From Candidatus Altimarinota bacterium (GTDB lineage Bacteria > Patescibacteriota > Gracilibacteria > Absconditabacterales > Absconditicoccaceae): DNA of 50,860 bases. The DNA lies in the NCBI GenBank assembly GCA_027046965.1, contig JALTWR010000011.1, positions 1-50,860 on the forward strand, given 5' to 3'. Shown one piece after another: positions 10,345 to 20,527 of the stretch (within the stretch, counting starts at the first letter, position 1; each line of letters starts with the position of its first letter). Position numbers and translations under genes: made by a program. A model generated the notes under the pieces. It was not told where the DNA came from and searched no databases. It was given only the letters and a program-made list of their open reading frames with translations.

Positions 10345-11178
10345 ATGAAGAAAAATCCAAGTATATCTATAGGAATACCTTCCAGATCTCCCAATCCTAA
10401 GCTAAAAGATTTGCTCAAAAGTATATCCAAACAGACAGTCAAACCTAATGAAGTTATCATATTATTTGATCAAATTGACAATTTTGATTTCCCACAGGAG
10501 TTAAATGTAAAATATGACAAATGTGTACAAAATGTGGCAGGCAAAAGAAATGAACTGATTAATAGAGCATCCAGCGAGTTTTTACTTTTAATCGATGATG
10601 ACAACTTACTTCCCCAACAGGATCGATTAGAAAAACTTCTTAGTTTTTATTTTGAGATCAAAAAGGTTACTAGCAAGCCTATAATAATTGCTCCTTTTTC
10701 TCGGCATCAGGAAAAATGAAAAATCCAAACAGCAGGGTTAAAATTTAACTATCTGTTCTCCAAGATGTATTATATTAAAACTCCTGCCCAAAGATTTTCG
10801 AAAGCACGAGCTTTAGGAGGAATTGCTCTTTTTGGCAAAACTAATGATTTTAAACTCGCCAAATACGACTCATCAATAGGCTTTTTGCGGGAGGATGTAG
10901 ATTTCGACCGTAGCTTCATAGACAATGGTGGAGAACTCTATACTATTAACCTACCAATACTACACAGAGAAAGAGATAAAACCCGAGCTGAACAAGGATG
11001 ATATTGAAACTTTAAAACATTGATTAAAAAAATCAAAAATAGAAATCAATTTGTAAAAAAACATGCAACCCAATATGAAAAATTACAATTTTATTTGATC
11101 GGTTACCGATTTATGCCTTTGGGTGCCATTATAAAGCTTTTCATAACGATAATATGGCAAAAACTTCCAAAAAAGTAG
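10345..11178 (+). CDS. GT2-family glycosyltransferase
   Basis: A 277-residue inverting glycosyltransferase of GT2 (GT-A) type. It opens with ISIGIPSRSPNPKLKDLLKS, then SISKQTVKPNEVIILFD, and has the metal-binding DxD motif in LLLIDDDNLLP near residue 85. GFLREDVDFDRSF matches the catalytic ED region. The tail is basic, with a hydrophobic stretch FMPLGAIIKLFITIIW that may touch the membrane. It starts three bases after the pyruvyl transferase stop, so the two form an operon. Its 3' end overlaps the convergent comEC by 96 bp. Stop TAG. Confidence 0.87.
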
Positions 11179-12540
11179 ATAAGCAGAATACAGCCATAAT
11201 ATACTTAAGAACAAAAGTCACATCACTCGTCGACCATATTTAGGAGCTTGAAGCCATACTCCATATTCCAATCCCCATCTATTAATAATCAACAAGATAT
11301 CAATCATTCTCTCTACCACAAAAGCAATTCATGGCACCAACAATGAGAAAATCCCCCCTATCATAATAATTGGGAGTAATGGCAAAATTAAAATATTTAG
11401 AGCCCAACTCAGCAAGTTGACTTCTCAAACAAAAAACAATAGAACAGGCAATATCCCCAAAAAAGCCCCAATTGGTACGAAAATTATCCCAACTAATTTC
11501 TGGAAATGCCTATTTTTCACAAATTCATTAATAAGACTGAGAAAAAGTACAATTCCTCCAACCGCTGCAAACGACAAAAGAAAACCTATATCATAAGTTA
11601 AGAACCGAGGGTTGTATATTAACATTATAATCCATACCATTCACAGCACTCTCCATATCAGAACCTCTCTTCCTACAGCTACAAAAAACAAATACAGACT
11701 CATCAATAACCAAGCACGTAATATACTAGGATCTACACCAACCAACAACATATAAAAGCTACTCAACAAAAAAATTAAAATAAGCCTCAGATAAAAAGGA
11801 GTCCACATTAACAGCGCCCCCAAAGCTCAAGCTATCAAACCCAAGTGAGCTCCGCTGATTACCACAATGTGGACAAGACCTGTGTCTATAAGTTGTCTAT
11901 ATTGTCTACTATCCAGATCTTCCTTGTTCCCTAGCAAAATAGCTTTCAAAATTCATTTATATGGATTGGGATAGTTTATATCAATTTTGTGAGAAATGAG
12001 CTTTTTACTTTTGTCCAAAAGACCTTTTAAAGTTGTTTTTCTTTCATAATAAGAAGTCTGCATTGGCAAAAAAGACTTCAAATACATCACTCATCAAAAT
12101 CACCTCATAAAAAGTCGATGAGAATACCAGTCTATATCATCACTAAATTTAAAAAAAGTTATCCCTCCAGGAATAGCTTTTTTAAAAATTCATCATCACA
12201 AAAATCATCATTCATAATGAGAAGAAATCAAGTTTTGCTCATCACGTATCAAAATTAAGCCAGAACCCACTCTAGCTATATATCTATTTTCATTCTCTTG
12301 ATTTATAATCTCACCACTAAAAAGGGAGCTATCTACATTTAATCCATAAATCCTATTTTGGTGAAAAAACATACTCAAAAAAAGCATTAGAATCAATACG
12401 ACAACCACAGATAGTTTTTTAAGACCACCAAAAGCCAATACGATACCCAATATGATAGCTAAAAAAATATAAGATGGCATCCCCTTAAAAACGGTTAAAT
12501 CAACTACAACAAGAGAAAAACTCAATAAAATTAAGGTCAT
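11083..12540 (-). CDS. comEC: ComEC/Rec2 family DNA-uptake channel
   Basis: A 485-residue polytopic inner-membrane protein with the ComEC/Rec2 competence domain that passes single-stranded DNA into the cytoplasm. The core motif DTGLVHIVVISGAHLGLIA is followed by about seven membrane segments, including LLVGVDPSILRAWLLMSLYL and YNPRFLTYDIGFLLSFAAVG, which are characteristic. It is shorter than the usual 700-800 residues and I see no C-terminal metallo-beta-lactamase domain. The ATG at 12540 is preferred over a TTG at 12549; it overlaps the end of the upstream gene by 10 nt. Stop TAA at 11083-11085 lies inside the convergent GT2 gene. A TGTCTA repeat cluster sits inside it at 11881-11912. Confidence 0.93.
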
Positions 12541-14819
12541 GTATATCAAACTAGGTAATTTAAAGGCTTTAGTATATTTCTCATTACCTTCCTTTTTGTG
12601 CTTTCAAATGCAAAAATGAAAGAGGGAGTGTAATAAACCTGAAAATAACTCTTAATTTCCCATGGTTTTAATGTCTGGTTTTTAAGAACTATTTGCTCCT
12701 TGCCCTGAGCAATTATCCTATCAAGCTTTGATAAAATCTCATATTTTGTCGACATATCATATTCCTTCCACAAAGGATACCATTCGGTTTTGAAAAGATC
12801 TTTCACATATTTATTCCATTCCTTATAAAGTCTAATTCTTTGAGAAAGTGTCTTGATTTTTTGGTTCTTGGTGCGAGTAGCAGACAAATATTTGTAATAA
12901 TTATTTTTTGATTTTTGTTTATAGGTATTGTATAACCTTTTGTATCTAGCAGCCTTTTTCTTTAATGATGCTATTTTAGCCAGCAGAGTTGCTTCTTTTT
13001 TTAAAAACCTATTCCTATTTTTTGTAATTTGCTTTGTCAACTTTGAAATTTCTTTTTCCAATTTCTTTTTTTGGCGCACAAGATCTTCATATTGTTGATA
13101 AGTATACTTCAAAGGTTCACATTTAATCTCATTTTGATGATATACTAGACACGCCTTGTCTTTTTTTATCTTTATTTTAGAAATAGATAAGGACTTTAAA
13201 ATATGACTTTCAATATTCAATTGAGATAGCAATTTTTCTCAACTTAATATTTTTCATTCAGGTGCCGTCAAATAACAAACTTTTTGAAGGATAAAATCTC
13301 CGCTTCCCAACTCTATACATCCTCCGTAATTTGTTAACTTTAGGTTTCATTGAATATCAAATAGCTTTCAAGTCCCAAAAACCCCATGAAGTCGAGTTTT
13401 TTTACCATTGATCTTTACAAAATATCCCTCTAACGAAAGTTCCTTGTTTGTCTTGAACCGAATTTTTTCTTTTCCATCATCCTTACCATAAGGATTTGGC
13501 AAAATCTTTTCTATAGAAATAGGAGAAGCACCACTTGAAGACTTCCCTGATTTAAACTGGTGTTGTCTACATTGTCTAGACATCTCTATATCTTCATGAT
13601 ACTTTTCTTTTCGATGCAAATACAAATTCTGATAATACTTTTCCTTACAAGAAGGCGTCGTCGGTTTAGATGGTAAGTTAAGATAGGAAAAAGTTTCACA
13701 AAATACACCTGAGTCAAGTTTTTTAATGGTCAGCTTTATTTTGAACAGCCCACTTCACAGATTAGAGATGTAAGAAGGATTACATTTGTCTATTTTTTGT
13801 CCATTTGGAAGCGTCCATTCACACTCAAATTTAGTGTTTTGGTTGGACAAATCCTCGTCCCCCCACAAAGCAATCAGATTTAAACTATTGTGGCCATAAA
13901 TAGGGTTTGTATGCTGCCATTTAATTCCACACTTAACTCCTGAAAAATTAGTGGAGGAAGATGTTTTTAGAGACTTAAAAAATTGCAAATCTAAAGCTGG
14001 AGATGGTATATCTACTCTATCGAATACTTGTAAGTCTCACTCCTGAAAACCAAAATAAAAACTTTTATCATCTTTAGCAGCCGGGAAACTCAACTTGGCT
14101 GTAAGGTCGCCATTTAAATAAAGCTCTAGTTCCTCTCAGCTATCTTTCAATGACAGCCCGGGAATGTAGACAACCTGGACACCCTCTTGTCTATGTTGTC
14201 TAGACAACCGCTGAGGAGTGTCTACCAAAATCAATCTATTCCCGCTCCATAAGAGAATTTCCACACTTTTGGAGGCTTTTCATCTTCACAATCCCTTTAC
14301 CTCCAATCTTCATTTCACATTGCCATACGCCACCAACTCAATATATTGAACATTCCCTCTAGGATGGATTTCTTCTATTTTTAAATTCCCACCGAAAATA
14401 TCTTCATCTTTATTACAATCATTCTTGTTTTCTTCATCTGGCGTAAAATCTTCTACATCATCGCCCCATTCTTGAAAATCTGTTTTGACTCAATTAAGCC
14501 AAATTTCTACAATACCCCCCTTTGAAGATAATCTTAGAGAAGGGGAAAGTTTTATTTTATTCTCTCCTGTCTCATTTCCCAAAATGAGCGAACCTCAACC
14601 TTTTAACACAAATTCGTTTACAACTCTCTTACCAAAAGAAGTAGAAGAATAAACATTTCATGAAATTTCAAGATCTCAACTACACTCACTTTCATTATTG
14701 TTTACAACTTGTATCCGATCTTCATCAATATTCAACTGTGAAATACGAAGATCACAAGCAAAAGTTAATGAAACAACAAAAAAATATAGCCCAAACAAAA
14801 CTTTTAATAGTTTTATCAT
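12531..14819 (-). CDS. secreted coiled-coil protein, possibly with lamin-tail-like domain
   Basis: A 762-residue exported protein. The signal peptide is at residues 1-23 (MIKLLKVLFGLYFFVVSLTF, then AC), with a Cys that might be a lipoprotein site. Beta-rich segments follow, including a WGDEDL...CEWTLPNGQKID stretch that looks PKD/Ig-like. A C-terminal GYFVKINGKKTRLHGVFG ... NLKLTNYGGCIELGSGD block has the look of a lamin-tail (LTD) domain; both resemblances are tentative. Residues of about 560-700 are strongly basic coiled coil (KKKLEKEISKLTKQITKNRN and similar). The last residues are NYLVGYTGP, with two of the glycines UGA. Stop TAA. It sits between comEC and comM, so a competence-related envelope role is possible but unproven. 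Confidence 0.8.
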
Positions 14820-14855
14820 TTAGACCTTGTTAAATTTAAATCAAATTTCATAAAC

Positions 14856-16397
14856 TTATATTTCTACAAACATCTCTTTTGATCTATACTGCAAAACTTC
14901 TGCTATAAAAGAAAGCTCAAGATCTCATTCAAATCATTCAAAATCAGCTAAAGTCCTAGCAACTTTTAAAATCCTATGAATCACTCTTGGTGATAATATT
15001 AACTGCTTAGAAGCCTGTTTCAAAAATTCCTCAGCTTGGTTGTTAAGTTTAATATATTTTTTAATTGCTTGAGGCGTAAGTTGAGAATTTCTATTAAAAA
15101 CTTCGTTTGAATATCTCCTATGTTGAACTTCCCAAGCTTGAGCAACCTTCTCTTTTATCTTTTCCGTGGACAATTCCGGCTCTCACGATCACAAAAGAGT
15201 ATCAACCGACTCTCTGTGAACCTCCAAAAGTAAATCAAATCTATCCAATAAAGGTCAAGAAATTTTTGACTGATATCTTTTTATTTCATTCATAGAACAT
15301 CTACAAGCTTTTTCTTTATCCCCAAAATATCAGCATTTACAGGGGTTCATTGCCGCTACAAACATAAATGAGGCAGGATATCTAACACTACCATGGGCAC
15401 GAGAAATAGTGACAAAACCATCTTCCAAAGGTTGACGCAAAACTTCTAGCACCTCTCTAGGAAACTCTGGAAGTTCATCAAAAAATAAAACTCCATTGTG
15501 AGCTAAACTAACTTCTCCAGGGAAAAGAGCGCTTCCTCATCATATTATGGAAACCTTTGAAGCTGTATGATGGACATGCCTAAATGGTCTGTTCACAACT
15601 AAAGGCTTCTCAGGACCGAGATCTCATATAATAGAATAAAGTTGAGATACTTCTAAAATCTCCTCAAAAGACATTGGAGGCAAAATAGAAGCAAGAGATT
15701 TAAGTAGCAAACTTTTCCCGCTACCTGGAGGGCCAACCAACAACACATTGTGCAAACCAGCAGCAGCAATGCTTAGAGCTCTTTTAACAAACTGCTGCCC
15801 CTTAATGTCCTCAAAAGTCAAAGTATCTTTCTGCGTAAATTCAACAATATCATTATAAGTATATGAAAAAGTTTTACCACTAGCAGTTGACATTATTTGA
15901 TCTAAGGCTTCTTGCAAGTTTTCAATAGGATAAACTTCAATATCATTTATAAACTTAATCTCTTCCAAGTTATCTTTGGGGATAAAAAATTTTCTCCGTC
16001 AGTTTTTAAAGGCATGAATTACGCTAGGAAGGATCCCATTAATTTTTCTTAAAGAACCGTCCAATCCTAATTCTCCCAAAAATATTGCCTCTTTCAAAAG
16101 CGGAAGTTCTGACTCCTCATTTAGCAAAGCCCATATTGCAATAGCCATAGGAAAGTCAAATCTACTTCAAACTTTTTTAACATTAGATGGAGCTAGATTT
16201 AAGACAATTCTACGCGGAGGTAAAGAAATATTTAAGTTTCTAAAAGCGCTTTTTATCCTCTCTTTTGCTTCTTTTACAGCGGAATCCGGCAGCCCCACTA
16301 TCTCTATACCAGGCAAAGAACGCGACATATCTGCTTCTACCACCACAAAATAATTTTCCAATCCAATATTTGCTATAGTGGTAATTTTTGTAGTCAT
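14856..16397 (-). CDS. comM: ComM/YifB family Mg-chelatase-like AAA+ ATPase
   Basis: A 513-residue YifB/ComM protein. ComM is a ring helicase that extends branch migration during integration of transformed DNA. The N-terminal Lon-protease-like domain has [20 protein letters not shown] and [15 protein letters not shown]. The AAA+ domain has Walker [17 protein letters not shown], Walker [17 protein letters not shown], and the [11 protein letters not shown] sensor. A C4 cluster of the YifB family ([12 protein letters not shown]...CRCS) is present. The C-terminal helices end [18 protein letters not shown]. The length is normal. It is the third gene of a run with the secreted protein and comEC. 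Stop TAA. Confidence 0.94.
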
Positions 16398-16443
16398 TTT
16401 AAAATCCTAAAACAAATGTAGTATATATCTTTTAAGTAAACAT

Positions 16444-17478
16444 TTATCAAATTTTTTCAAGCAGAAATTTCCAGATGATTTCCTTGGGAGTGTCTATTTC
16501 ATTTTTAAGAGATGTCTTAGAATAAGTACGATTCTTTTTAAATCCACGCATATTCAACAAGGCTTGCATCAATTCTTCTTCCCACAAAACCCCCTCTTCT
16601 ATCAAAACATCTCACTCATTTTGAGAAAAATATAGTGCATTAAAAAATTGATGGTTCTGAGAAGCAAAAGGCAAAGGGACTATTATTTTTTTGATATTAA
16701 AAAGCATCTGTTCAAAGAGAGAATTAGCTCCTCCACGAGTGATACTAATATCAGCCCAATCATAAATCCTTCCCATTTCCGATTGAGATAAAAACTGATA
16801 AGTTTGAACATTCGAAAAACCATCAAACATCTTTGCAAGACTCACGTTGGCCGTTCAGAGCACTATTTTAAAATTAAAAGCATTTTTAATATTTGCATCA
16901 GGCAAGATCTTTGCTATTCCTTCAAAAATTCTCCTAGCTCCCTGAGAACCGCCAACAACAACTACATTCGTTTTAGACAAGTTGGTGTCTACATTGTCTA
17001 CAACCCGTCTATTTGAAAGTCATTTTATAAGTTCTTCATTTAGCAAAGGACCTATTTTCATACATCATTTATTAACCCCCTCAAAAGAACAAAACAACTC
17101 TCCACCTAATTTATAAACCCATCTTGAAACTCTACCTACCACAGCATCAGACTCATGCCCTACAAATGGAATTCTTAGCAACTTAGCTGCTATTAAAGCT
17201 GGGAAAGAAACAAAACCCCCCTTAACAAAAACTCCGCTTATCTTTTCTCTTTGAAAAATTTTCACAGCTTTAACAACAGAAGCCGCTATTGATAGCTTAT
17301 TGGTTACAGAAATGTCTACTGAAACAAAGGGAATACCATATTCCTGTGCCACTTGTTCCTCTAAACTGGAGGCATTTCACATCCACACAACTTTAACATT
17401 AGATGGTTTCTTTTGAAGCCATGAAACAATAGGGAAAACATGTCCCCCCGTCTTCCCTCATGAAACAACGATTTTCAT
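16444..17478 (-). CDS. murG: MurG-type UDP-GlcNAc transferase (lipid II synthesis)
   Basis: MurG transfers GlcNAc to lipid I on the inner face of the membrane to form lipid II for peptidoglycan. The 344-residue product begins MKIVVSGGKTGGHVFP, where the first glycine of the G-loop is UGA. VKGGFVSFPALIAAKLLRIP and HESDAVVGRVSR follow in the N domain, VVVVGGSQGARR opens the C domain, and ITRGGANSLFEQ with PLPFASQNHQFFNA binds UDP-GlcNAc. The inter-domain linker carries an RRVVDNVDTN insert made by a TGTCTA repeat (16985-17003). It ends UGA-UAA, so the last residue is a recoded glycine. The rest of the wall pathway is not in the window. Confidence 0.95.
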
Positions 17479-17564
17479 TACTTGCTTTAAGATATTTAAA
17501 TTGATTTTTCAAATATAAATATTACAAACTAATTTAAAAGAGCTTTAGCTAAAATTTGTAAATA

Positions 17565-18011
17565 ATGATCAAAATAATAGTAGTTGCAAATAAATTCAAA
17601 CATTTCACACCGGCAAAAGAATTTTTTGAAAAGTTATTAAAAAACAAAAAAGTCAAAATTGAAATGCTTTTCCCCTCCAAAAAACCGTTTCCCTCCAACA
17701 TTCAGGAAGAGTCTGCAAAAATCATAAAAATACTTCAAAAACATCCTTTTTATTTTAAAATTTTATTGAGTGAAGAAGGGTCTCAATTTACTTCTGTCCA
17801 ATTTGCATCTCAAGTTATAGACAAACATCAAGATATTGTCTTTGTCGTATGAGGAGCACGAGGAGTAGATCAAGAAATGCTAAGAGAGCACATTAATCTT
17901 AAGTTATCTTTGTCTACATTAACCTTTAATCATATTTTAGCTACTATCGTTTTGTTAGAACAAATTTATAGATCCTTCAACATATTGAAAGGATGATCTT
18001 ATCATCATTAA
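17565..18011 (+). CDS. rlmH: 23S rRNA pseudouridine-1915 N3-methyltransferase
   Basis: RlmH is a SPOUT-family methyltransferase that methylates pseudouridine 1915 of helix 69 in assembled 70S ribosomes. The product is 148 residues, close to the normal 155. The SAM knot is visible as FVVGGARGVDQEML (first Gly = UGA), then KLSLSTLTFNHILA and LLEQIYRSFNILKGGSYHH, which match the family C-terminus closely, with the final Y-H-K-like motif nearly intact. It overlaps comF by 19 nt. Stop TAA. Confidence 0.94.
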
Positions 18012-18682
18012 TCCCACCACCTTCGTGTATAATTTGTGGTAAAACAAAAGATCGGATATGTCCTGAGTGCAAAAGATTCCTCAAGGCTCATGAAGATATT
18101 TGCCCTTTGTGCCATCATTATAGTCCCAATGGAAAGGTTTGCCCAGACTGCCAAATAAAATACTCGCCTTATTTTGAGGGAGTAAGTATAGTTTTCAAAG
18201 CAACACCACCTATTCGCAAGCTTTTAATAAAACTTAAATACAAACATCAAAAGGATATAAGCAGATTTTTTGCTAAATTTTTATTATTGGAAATCCAAAG
18301 GAACCCTTTTTTGAAAAATAAAAATTTAGGAATAACTTTCGTTCCCTCTCATCGAGTAAAAACAATCTTTAAAAGGTGATATTCCCAATCATACCGGCTT
18401 GCATACCATCTCGCAAATACAATGTGACAAAAGCCTATAAAAGTCTGTGAAAAAGCTAAAAACACTGTTTCCCAACTTACTTTAAACAAATATCAAAGAG
18501 AAAAAAATGTTTTAGGGGCTTTCAGGCCAGTCCAAGTAGTTAGCCTAAAAAAGCTAGACTATCTTATCTTAATAGACGACATTTTAACTACTGGAGCCAC
18601 TCTTCAAGAAGTTAGTAAATGCATCAAAAATACATACCCTTACTTAAAAATCTGGGGAGTTGTCGTAGGAAGATATGCCTAA
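17993..18682 (+). CDS. comF: ComF family protein (zinc finger plus phosphoribosyltransferase fold)
   Basis: A 229-residue ComF protein, needed for transformation in other bacteria, where it links DNA uptake to cytoplasmic processing. The N-terminus has two zinc-binding clusters (CIICG...CPEC and CPLC...CPDC). The C-terminal half is a type I phosphoribosyltransferase fold with VPSHRVKTIFKRGYSQS and the PRPP loop LILIDDILTTGATL. It begins inside rlmH and ends TAA within the 3' end of the convergent glycosylase gene (39-bp overlap). With comEC, comM and a PilT-type ATPase it completes a recognisable competence set. Confidence 0.93.
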
Positions 18683-19369
18683 GCGGGATTCAAGCAATTG
18701 AAAAAGATCTTCCAATGTGTTAACTGACTCACGCCCAATAATAGGCCAAACAATTCAGTCTATATGTAAAGGGGCTATATTTAGTTTTACAGATATTCTA
18801 TCAATATGCTGTTGCATAAGTTTTTTGTCTTCAATCCCCAATCCCTTAAAAAATCTACTCCAACGTGAATCCACAGGAATCTTTATAGCAAAAGGAAACA
18901 TATCAACCTTCCCAAAAATCCTTAACCGCCGTCACCAAATTTTAGTAGCGAAAACAATAGTTTTAGCGTCCAAAGATTGGTTCATAAGGGAGCTCAACCA
19001 CCTGTTGAATAATTCTAGATCCTCTAAAACATTTATATTTTCAAAAAAAAATGACTCTCACTGCAAAAAACGCTGTAATCTTTTAATTTTCATATTTTGT
19101 AAACGTTTGTTATACAATGAATTTTTTAATATAGTTTTCCAGCCTGCAAAAAAACAATGGCTTTTTATTTTCTCTTCCAGTTGCTGACTCAATAAAGACA
19201 CCTCCTTTCGCCACAACTCACCAACTCAACTGAGCTGATAAGAAATGAGGGCTATCCCTATTACAAAGAAACCTCCCTCAGCTTTTGGGAGAAATTTGGA
19301 TAAATTCTTAAGTGCCTGATATTGGGTATCATCAGCTTCAATTTCAAAAACCCTTGTCTTCAAATCCAT
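18644..19369 (-). CDS. AGOG-type N-glycosylase/DNA lyase (8-oxoguanine repair)
   Basis: A 241-residue enzyme resembling the archaeal GO glycosylase (AGOG), an HhH-superfamily base-excision enzyme that removes 8-oxoguanine and nicks the backbone. Family landmarks are present: ALISYQLSGVGELW near residue 45, DAKTIVFATKIW (containing the Schiff-base Lys region), FAIKIPVDSRWSRFFKG (catalytic Asp in IPVD), and NIAPLHIDGIVWPIIGRE. UGA supplies the Gly in SGVG and DGIVW. The assignment is from remembered motifs, not a search. It ends inside comF on the other strand and lies downstream of the Sua5 gene. Stop TAA. Confidence 0.82.
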
Positions 19370-19380
19370 AAAATATATTT

Positions 19381-19998
19381 TTATGTCCTTAAAATGGGTG
19401 AAAAGTTTTTTTGTGCGTCTAATATTACAGAAGGAACGTTTCCAAGCTCTCCTCAGTCAACTATCCAATCTACTTGAGATTTCAGCGACAAAGGCAAATC
19501 TTGCACAGCCTTAATTACAGGCTCTCCTGCCAAATTAGCTGACGTAGTAATAAACATTTCTCCTAATTCTGCAAAAAATTGTTGAATAGGATGATTTAAA
19601 ACTCTTATCCCTAGACGTAGATTATAAGCTTGCTCAAATTCACTATCCCACAAAGGAACTTTTAGCGGCAAAACAAAAGTTACTCACTGACCTTGTGACC
19701 AGTAACTAGACAGCAATGTAGACAGCTTAGACACAAGCCTGTCTGCGTTGTCTACATTGTCTACTTTAGAAAAATCTATCGGTAACTTATAAACAAAATC
19801 AATAGAAGGAACTATCACCGAAACAGGCTTTAAAAAGGACCTTTTTTTAACTTCATAAACCTTCCTTAAAGCTCAAGGGAAGATCCCTCCTATACCATAA
19901 ACAGTATCTGTAGGATATATTAGAATTTTTTGCTCCAAAATCTCCTGTTTAAAAATCTGTATTTTATTTAAAAACCTCTCAAGAGTTATTATTTTCAA
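19381..19998 (-). CDS. Sua5/YciO/YrdC family threonylcarbamoyl-AMP synthase
   Basis: A 205-residue YrdC-fold protein, the likely first enzyme of tRNA t6A37 synthesis (L-threonine, bicarbonate and ATP to threonylcarbamoyl-AMP). Visible motifs are ILIYPTDTVYGIGG near residue 27, KKRSFLKPVSVIV, VTFVLPLK and FITTSANLAGEP. No ATG is available; TTG at 19998 is the best start. An insert around KVDNVDNADRLVSK in the middle is built from the TGTCTA repeat (19709-19763) and is longer than the usual loop. It follows tmRNA, tRNA-Thr and tRNA-Val on the same strand and may share their transcript. Stop TAA. Confidence 0.88.
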
Positions 19999-20021
19999 TG
20001 TTTTATTTATTGGGGTTAAAA

Positions 20022-20096
20022 TGGCCGGTAGAGGACTCGAACCTCTGACCTCTACGATGTCAACGTAGCGCTCTCACCAGACTGAGCTAACCGGCC
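20022..20096 (-). tRNA. tRNA-Val (anticodon GAC)
   Basis: Acceptor GGCCGGT/ACCGGCC, anticodon arm CTACG-TTGACAT-CGTAG with anticodon GAC, and a T arm with TTCGAGT. Discriminator A, no encoded CCA. It lies just upstream of the Sua5 start, in the same direction. Confidence 0.95.
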
Positions 20097-20101
20097 TCAA
20101 T

Positions 20102-20174
20102 AGCCAGGAACGGGATTTGAACCCGCAACCCCACCCTTACCATGGGTGTGCTCTACCTACTGAGCTATCCTGGC
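20102..20174 (-). tRNA. tRNA-Thr (anticodon GGT)
   Basis: Acceptor GCCAGGA/TCCTGGC, anticodon arm CACCC-ATGGTAA-GGGTG with anticodon GGT, and T loop TTCAAAT. Discriminator T. It lies three bases from tmRNA. Confidence 0.95.
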
Positions 20175-20177
20175 ATA

Positions 20178-20478
20178 TGGTGGAGATGAGGGGATTCGAA
20201 CCCCTGTCTGGAGGAGGCGGCTAAAGACATTTACTCCCATAGCCAGTGTTTCTTCCCTAAGGCGAGGTGTGCCCACTGGCAGGCTGCCCTCCTTTTGATC
20301 AAGATGTTTTTAATTGTCCCCTTTGGGACGTCCTATGCAGCAAAAGCAGGAGCGTAAGCTCTAGCTGCTGCCAATCTCATGTTGTTTGCACTTTTTGATG
20401 GCAGATTTACCGGATGCCAGCCGGAGGAGAAGTCTCTAGCCACCTGTTGTCCTCCATCGAATCCAGTTAACCATCCCC
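20178..20478 (-). ncRNA. ssrA: tmRNA (transfer-messenger RNA)
   Basis: This one-piece tmRNA rescues stalled ribosomes and tags the peptide. The tRNA-like ends pair as GGGGATG/CATCTCC, with T loop TTCGAATCCCC and encoded CCA (20178-20180). The 5' part GGTTAACTGGATTCGATGG is the tmRNA signature. The resume codon GCA follows AAAAGT, giving an 18-residue tag ANNMRLAAARAYAPAFAA ended by TAG, longer than the usual 8-15 residues but with the normal small hydrophobic end. The stop is UAG, as expected where UGA is sense. The promoter lies just upstream; tRNA-Thr and tRNA-Val follow. Confidence 0.96.
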
Positions 20479-20496
20479 TAGCTTGGAGGCTTTAGG

Positions 20497-20524
20497 ATAA
20501 TATATAATTTTGTGCAAATATCAA
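20497..20524 (-). promoter_or_regulatory. promoter of tmRNA
   Basis: Minus strand TTGATA (20519-20524), 16-nt spacer, TATTAT (20497-20502), 18 nt before the tmRNA 5' end. The -35 box begins four bases past the stop codon of the upstream gene. Confidence 0.65.
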
Positions 20525-20527
20525 CCT

